Positions 30,775-35,374 of a stretch of 35,374 nt of DNA are shown in pieces (position 1 is the stretch's first letter; each line of letters opens with the position of its first letter). Where the stretch lies: positions 1-35,374 of the forward strand of contig CAXUEY010000057.1 of the NCBI GenBank assembly GCA_964250225.1, given 5' to 3'. The notes below the pieces were generated by a model. That model searched no databases and had not been told where the DNA came from. It saw only the letters and a list, made by a program, of their open reading frames with translations. The translations under genes were made by a program, and so were the position numbers. Source of the stretch: Paraktedonobacter sp964250225 (lineage in GTDB: Bacteria; Chloroflexota; Ktedonobacteria; Ktedonobacterales; Ktedonobacteraceae).

Positions 30775-32313
30775 ATGCCGCGAGAGAGCCGTAGACAAGC
30801 GTATCAGGAGCGCCAGGGGGACAGCTCACGACCCCCCACTGTGCGTTCGCCCGCGCTGGAGTCCGCTGAGCAGCGCCGTAAGGCGGTGCGAGAGCGCCAG
30901 GCTCTGGGAGCGAGCGGCGCGCAGTCGCGTGGCAAGACCGCAACAGCAAGCGAGAGCCGCCTCTATGCCGCCGAGTCGTCGATGTCGCGTCCGGTCCTGC
31001 CACGCCTGAAAAAACGCGGACTGAACGCTACAACGAGCAGTGCTCGCGCGGGACTGACGATGGGTTGGCGTGGCAACAATACGCTGCACAAGCCACAGAC
31101 GCAAGCGGCGGCTCCTGAGGTCATCAGCGCGGAGGAGCAGCAGACATTGGCACAGTTGGAGATGAGCCTGCCGCGAGTCGCGGGCAAAATCGACTCTGTG
31201 ATGCTAACCGCTGTGCTGGCCCTGCTGTGTATCGGCGTGGTCATGGTCTATAGCGCCAGTTCGTTTCTCGCGGCCCGTTACCAGGGGGATGCGAGCTACT
31301 ACTTCCAGCGCGAACTGGTCTGGGTCTGCGTGGGTCTTGTCGCTATGCTGGTGACGATGCGCGTCGATTATCGCTACTGGCGGCGTTTCTCGCTGGCTGG
31401 CATGCTGGTGATTCTACCGCTGCTGGTGATTGTGCTCAAGTTTGGGGTTACGGTCTACGGGGCCTCGCGCTGGCTGGCCATCGGTTCGTTTCTCTCGTTT
31501 CAGCCGAGCGAGCTAACCAAGCTAGTACTGGCGTTGTATATCGCTGACTGGCTGGCGCGCAAGGGCAACCAGGTGGGGACGTTTCTCTACGGTCTAGCAC
31601 CGTTCGTGATCCTGGTGGGCATCGTGCTCGGCCTGGTCATGCTGGAGAACGACATGGGCACGGCGATCATCATTGCCGGCATCGCGACGGTGATGTTCTT
31701 CACGGCTGGCGCCAACATCACGCAATTCTTGCTGGCCCTGGCCTGTGGCGGCCTGATCTTTTTAAAAGAGGCATTCAAGGGCTATCGCTATTATCGCCTG
31801 GCCGGATTTCTCAATCCGTTCAACGATATCACAGGCATTAACCTTCAGCTCTACCAGGGGCTGCTGGCGTTTGGCTCTGGCAACTGGTTTGGCCTGGGCC
31901 TGGGGGCCAGTCGGGAGAAGGCCGGCTATCTGCCCTTTCCGTTTACCGATTCGATTTTTCCGATAGTCGGTGAAGAACTGGGTTTTCTCGGCTGCGCCCT
32001 CGTTGTCATCTTGTTTCTGTGCCTGGCCTTCCGGGGCTTCCGGCTGGCCAGGCGTTCGCAGGATCTCTATGGGGCGCTGCTGGCAACGGGCCTGACCACG
32101 TGGTTGATCTTGCAGGCGTTTATTAATATCGGCGCTAACACAGCAACGATTCCCTATACTGGCGTGCCTTTGCCGTTTATCAGCTTTGGCGGGTCGTCGA
32201 TCATTGTCTCGCTGGCGGCGGTGGGCATTCTGCTCAACATCTCGCGCTACATCCAGGCGCCTGAGATGTCGGCGATCAAACGGTATACCACGAATTTTCG
32301 GAAAAAGGCGTAG
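30775..32313 (+). CDS. ftsW: SEDS glycosyltransferase FtsW with long cytoplasmic N-terminus
   Basis: A 512-residue SEDS-family peptidoglycan polymerase that works with FtsI at the septum. The membrane core (~140-490, about ten helices) starts KIDSVMLTAVLALLCIGVVM and holds ASRWLAIGSFLSFQPSELTK, ENDMGTAI, the loop with the presumed catalytic aspartate in FLNPFNDITGINLQLYQG, and FPFTDSIFPIVGEELGF, ending TGVPLPFISFGGSSI. Typical FtsW is ~370-400 residues; here ~135 extra residues at the N-terminus are Arg/Ser/Ala-rich and probably disordered. FtsW is favoured over RodA by gene order. PSEL and EELG signatures are intact. Confidence 0.93.
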   Translation: MPRESRRQAYQERQGDSSRPPTVRSPALESAEQRRKAVRERQALGASGAQSRGKTATASESRLYAAESSMSRPVLPRLKKRGLNATTSSARAGLTMGWRGNNTLHKPQTQAAAPEVISAEEQQTLAQLEMSLPRVAGKIDSVMLTAVLALLCIGVVMVYSASSFLAARYQGDASYYFQRELVWVCVGLVAMLVTMRVDYRYWRRFSLAGMLVILPLLVIVLKFGVTVYGASRWLAIGSFLSFQPSELTKLVLALYIADWLARKGNQVGTFLYGLAPFVILVGIVLGLVMLENDMGTAIIIAGIATVMFFTAGANITQFLLALACGGLIFLKEAFKGYRYYRLAGFLNPFNDITGINLQLYQGLLAFGSGNWFGLGLGASREKAGYLPFPFTDSIFPIVGEELGFLGCALVVILFLCLAFRGFRLARRSQDLYGALLATGLTTWLILQAFINIGANTATIPYTGVPLPFISFGGSSIIVSLAAVGILLNISRYIQAPEMSAIKRYTTNFRKKA

Positions 32314-32391
32314 AGGAGTGGTGTGGAAGGGTGACTCTCAAATTTGTATGAATCACGCAGGAGAAACAAAAGGCTCCTGGGGGTTGAAATT

Positions 32392-33525
32392 ATGCGAGTA
32401 ATTGTATCGGGCGGAGGCACCGGTGGGCATATCTATCCAGCTCTGGCGGTGGCGACGTGCCTGCGCTCACAGTACGGAGCCGAGGTGCTGTTTCTGGGTA
32501 GCGACGATGGCCTGGAGACGCAGCTTGTGCCGGCGGCTGGCCTGCCCCTGGCGACGATCAAGGCGGGCAAGCTGCGGCGCTACATCTCCTGGCAGACCGT
32601 CAAAGGCGTGATGCGCGTGCCCTTTGGGGTGGTACAGGCAGTCGAGGTTGTGCGCCAGTTTCGCGCGGACGTGGCTTTCACTAGCGGCGGCTATGTCGCG
32701 GTCCCGGCTGGGCTGGCAGCGTATCTCAATCGCGTGCCGCTGCTCATGCATCAGCAAGATGTGCCGCCCAACCTGTCGAATAAACAGGTGGCGCCGCTGG
32801 CGACGAAGATCTCGGTGGCCTTTGAGGATTCGCTGGCCTACTTCCCGGAGCACAAGACGCTGCTGCTGGGCAATCCGATGCGCCAGGAGATCCTTGCTGT
32901 TCGCCAGGTGGCGCCAATGATTGCTCGCGCGCGCTTTGGCCTGGCCGAGGACCAGCCGATGCTGCTGGTGACGGGTGGCAGCCAGGGGGCGCGCCATCTC
33001 AACCAGGTGGTCTGCCAGGCCTTACCGCAGTTGCTGGAGATCTGCCAGGTTTTGCAGATCAGTGGCAAAGATCTGTATCAGGAGACGCTTGAGCAGTCCA
33101 ACGCGGCGCTGACCGCGAGCGATCCAGCGCTGAACGCGCGCTATCGCCTGGTGCCGTATCTGAACGAGGAGATGCCAGCGGCTTTGCAGGCGGCGGACCT
33201 TGTGCTCTGCCGAGCCGGGGCCTCGACGCTGAGCGAGCTGGCCACGCTGGGCAAGCCTGGCCTGCTGGTTCCGCTGCCACCAGCTATCGGTAGTTCGCCA
33301 CAGGAAGCAAATGCGGCCATGTTTGAGCGCAAACGGGCGGCAGTGGTCATTAAAAATGCGCAACTCGAATCGCAATTTCTTGCAGAACGAGTAAAATATA
33401 TAATGACATCCCCCGAAATTCTAGCGTTGATGATGGAATCGGCCCGTTCTCTGGCCCGTCCCCAGGCAACGCAGGAAATTGTGGATGCGTTGATTACAAT
33501 AGCCAGGGTAAAAATAGAAAAATGA
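32392..33525 (+). CDS. murG: UDP-GlcNAc:undecaprenyl-pyrophosphoryl-MurNAc-pentapeptide GlcNAc transferase
   Basis: A 377-residue GT-B enzyme that converts lipid I to lipid II at the inner face of the membrane. The N-terminal glycine loop VSGGGTGGHIYPALA, the second loop FTSGGYVAVPAGLAA, the third VTGGSQGARHLN and the donor-binding DLVLCRAGASTLSELATLGKP, PLPPAIGSSPQEANA, are all present. The ATG at 32392 gives the canonical MRVIVSGGG; the frame extends upstream to 32344 without similarity. It overlaps murC by 4 bp (ATGA). The last ~50 codons are AT-richer. Confidence 0.96.
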   Translation: MRVIVSGGGTGGHIYPALAVATCLRSQYGAEVLFLGSDDGLETQLVPAAGLPLATIKAGKLRRYISWQTVKGVMRVPFGVVQAVEVVRQFRADVAFTSGGYVAVPAGLAAYLNRVPLLMHQQDVPPNLSNKQVAPLATKISVAFEDSLAYFPEHKTLLLGNPMRQEILAVRQVAPMIARARFGLAEDQPMLLVTGGSQGARHLNQVVCQALPQLLEICQVLQISGKDLYQETLEQSNAALTASDPALNARYRLVPYLNEEMPAALQAADLVLCRAGASTLSELATLGKPGLLVPLPPAIGSSPQEANAAMFERKRAAVVIKNAQLESQFLAERVKYIMTSPEILALMMESARSLARPQATQEIVDALITIARVKIEK

Positions 33526-35015
33526 GACAAACTGGATATAGACAACTAAAAAAGATGCGATTGCATTTTATGGGCATCGGCGGCCAGGGCATCTCGGCGG
33601 TGGCGCAGATGGCGTTGCAGGCGGGTGCGACGGTGAGCGGGTGCGATCAGGCTAGCTCGGCCACGACAAAGATGTTGCAGCAGTTAGGGATACCGGTTGA
33701 GATTGGGCATAGCCCCGCTCATCTGGCTGAGGCGGACGCGTTGATCTACGTCCCGGCGGCGGTGGCTTATAACCCCAACAACCCGGAACTGCTGGCGGCG
33801 CGCGAACGGGGTTTGCTAGTCATGACCTGGCAGGAGATGCTGGGGCAATGGCTGGACGGTTACTGCCTGCTCTCGGTCAGCGGCGTGCATGGCAAGGGGA
33901 CAACCACCGCGATGCTGGCCCTGGCCCTGCTGGACGCGGGCCTGGACCCGACCTGCGAGATTGGAGCGGTGGTGCCGAGGTTTGGCGCGAACTATCGCAT
34001 CGGCCAGAGCAGCTACTTTGTGAACGAGGCTGATGAGTTTAATAACAATTTCTGGCACTATCATCCGCGCGTGGCCGTAATAACCTCGATAGAGTTTGAG
34101 CATCCAGAGTTCTTTGCCGACTATGCTGAGTATCTGGCCTCTTTCGAGCATTTTGTACGCGGTATGGATCTCGCGGGCGACTGGCCCTTTCCGGCGACAT
34201 TACTGATCAATACGAACAGCCCCGGCTGCCTGGAACTGCGCCAGCGTCTCGGCGACTGGTCCGGGCGCATCCTCACCTACGCGGTTGAGGAGGGTGAGCA
34301 GCGGGTCGAGGCCGATTTTGTAGCCTGTGATCTGCACCTGGATGGTGAGACGAGCTTTCGGGTGCGCGCGAAGACGGCTCAGAGCGGCCTGGAGGGGCGC
34401 GTTATTAGCCTGAAGTTGCCAGGCGCGCACAATGTCGAAAATGCGTTGGCGGCCCTGAGCGCGGCCACGCTGGTTGGGATTGATCCCGCCGTGACTAGCG
34501 CGGCCATCGAAGGCTTTGGCGGGACGCGGCGGCGCTTTGAGATACGCAACGAGGAGCCGCTGACCATCGCGGGTGAGACGCGCGATGTGCTACTGGTAGA
34601 CGACTACGCGCACCATCCCACGGCCATCGCGCGCACGTTGAATGCAGCGCGGCGGCGCTATCCCGGACGGCGTTTAGTCGCGGTCTACCAGCCGCATATG
34701 TATAGTCGAACGCTGACCTTTTTTCATCAGTTTCTCACAGCCTTTGACGAGGCGGATGAGGTGATTATCGTCGATATCTATCCCGGTCGCGAGCACGACA
34801 GCGGCCAGATACACGCGCGCGATTTGGTCGCGGCCCTGCAACAGCAGCCGCGTTTCGCGCAGTCTGACTCGTGGATCATGCACGGGGGTAGCGCGCGCGA
34901 GACCGCCAGATTGTTGCGCCGAACCCTGCGTTCAGGTGACCTGGCGCTGATTATGGGTGCGGGCGATATCTATCAGGTGACTGAAGAATTATTAAAAGAA
35001 AGTACCAATAACTAG
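33522..35015 (+). CDS. murC: UDP-N-acetylmuramate-L-alanine ligase, variant
   Basis: A 497-residue Mur ligase. Order: Rossmann-like domain 1 (FMGIGGQGISAVAQMALQAG), ATP-binding domain 2 with P-loop GVHGKGTTT around Lys125, and domain 3 with DDYAHHPTAIARTLNAARRR and YQPHMYSRT, the MurC/Mpl signature. Two points differ from ordinary MurC: the P-loop normally reads GTHGKTTT, and the stretch SIEFEHPEFFADYAEYLASF resembles Mpl (NxEFDHADIF) more than MurC. Position between murG and murB supports MurC. It overlaps murG (ATGA). Confidence 0.9.
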   Translation: MRQTGYRQLKKMRLHFMGIGGQGISAVAQMALQAGATVSGCDQASSATTKMLQQLGIPVEIGHSPAHLAEADALIYVPAAVAYNPNNPELLAARERGLLVMTWQEMLGQWLDGYCLLSVSGVHGKGTTTAMLALALLDAGLDPTCEIGAVVPRFGANYRIGQSSYFVNEADEFNNNFWHYHPRVAVITSIEFEHPEFFADYAEYLASFEHFVRGMDLAGDWPFPATLLINTNSPGCLELRQRLGDWSGRILTYAVEEGEQRVEADFVACDLHLDGETSFRVRAKTAQSGLEGRVISLKLPGAHNVENALAALSAATLVGIDPAVTSAAIEGFGGTRRRFEIRNEEPLTIAGETRDVLLVDDYAHHPTAIARTLNAARRRYPGRRLVAVYQPHMYSRTLTFFHQFLTAFDEADEVIIVDIYPGREHDSGQIHARDLVAALQQQPRFAQSDSWIMHGGSARETARLLRRTLRSGDLALIMGAGDIYQVTEELLKESTNN

Positions 35016-35031
35016 ATCGAGGATCGGAAGC

Positions 35032-35374
35032 ATGACATTTGCAGCAGAACAGGTGTATCAAGAGCTACACTCGCGCTACCAGGGACGTGTGCGCCGCAAC
35101 GAGCCACTTTCGCGCCACGGCACCTTTGGGGTGGGTGGCCCCGCCGATGTGTGGGTCACCCTTGAGACGCCGGAGGAGGTGCTCGATCTGGTCGGCCGCT
35201 GTATGGCCAATTGCTGGCCGTTGCTCCTGCTGGGCAATGGCACCAATGTCCTCTATGCCGATGCCGGTGCGCGTGGAGTCGCGGCCCGTCTCGCCCTGAA
35301 CGCCTACACAATTGAGGATCATGGAGACGGGACGGCCCTCTTAGTCGCGGGTGCTGGTGTGAGCTGGCCGAAGC
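35032..35374 (+). CDS. murB: UDP-N-acetylenolpyruvoylglucosamine reductase (3' truncated)
   Basis: The first 114 codons of MurB, which reduces UDP-GlcNAc-enolpyruvate to UDP-MurNAc using NADPH and FAD. Visible parts are NEPLSRHGTFGVGGPADVWV and the FAD-binding LLGNGTNVLYADAG, then VAGAGVSW at the edge. GAGGAT lies ~9 nt before the ATG. It follows murC by 16 bp. The rest of the gene, including the catalytic serine and glutamate, lies beyond the window. Confidence 0.93.
   Translation, partial: MTFAAEQVYQELHSRYQGRVRRNEPLSRHGTFGVGGPADVWVTLETPEEVLDLVGRCMANCWPLLLLGNGTNVLYADAGARGVAARLALNAYTIEDHGDGTALLVAGAGVSWPK

Overview
The window looks like a chromosomal segment from a GC-rich, free-living bacterium that makes peptidoglycan. 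The protein mix suggests a Chloroflexota member of the Ktedonobacteria type: a stand-alone Clp N-domain protein, a zinc-ribbon/BACON-repeat surface protein, an ArsR regulator fused to DUF2087, and a thiosulfate sulfurtransferase with a CRIGERS loop. That placement is inferred from protein style only; there is no rRNA here. I saw no tRNA, rRNA, insertion sequence, prophage or CRISPR array.

Layout. (1) 1-1693: the 3' end of a murF-alr fusion, closed by a 27-bp-arm palindrome. (2) 1763-3781: a sulfurtransferase and a divergent LysR regulator. (3) 4088-12073: single genes and short operons. These are an ArsR-DUF2087 regulator with a clear promoter and operator, a DUF4097 membrane protein, an FMN hydroxy-acid oxidase plus RraA-like aldolase behind three phased repeats, a ribbon-helix-helix/Clp-N protein, a frameshifted DUF2087 gene, a GNAT acetyltransferase, an iron-permease-family protein, a methyltransferase and a 6PGDH-like oxidoreductase. 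(4) 12102-13214: a Rieske oxygenase, in operon with that oxidoreductase. (5) 13230-19720, minus strand: a 2-oxoacid dehydrogenase operon (E1-alpha, E1-beta, E2, an MFS transporter, E3) ending in a decayed hicB-type antitoxin gene coupled to E3. (6) 19809-20558: a coiled-coil repeat protein. (7) 20801-22840: leuC-leuD. (8) 23120-25957: a zinc-ribbon, one-pass membrane protein with BACON-like repeats. (9) 25958-35374, plus strand: a regulatory region with two consensus DnaA boxes, an extended -10 promoter and three TGGGG repeats, followed by the division and cell-wall cluster mraZ-rsmH-ftsL-ftsI-orf-ftsW-murG-murC-murB (the last cut by the window end).

How the parts connect. The two ends are both peptidoglycan synthesis: MurF-Alr supplies alanine racemisation and D-Ala-D-Ala addition, while the right-hand cluster holds division proteins, MurG, MurC and MurB. 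murE, murF, mraY and murD are absent from between ftsI and ftsW, where most bacteria keep them. The 2-oxoacid dehydrogenase genes form one tight transcription unit with an unexpected transporter inside it and an E3 whose NAD-binding motif is degenerate.

Most notable observations: the same TTAGA-N6-TCTAATTAG operator lies in front of the ArsR-DUF2087 gene and in front of a frameshifted DUF2087 gene 4.2 kb away; three 19-bp repeats sit at 42-43 bp spacing before the hydroxy-acid oxidase; a palindrome lies between the -35 and -10 of the RHH/Clp-N gene; and mraZ has a textbook three-repeat MraZ box array directly behind its promoter.
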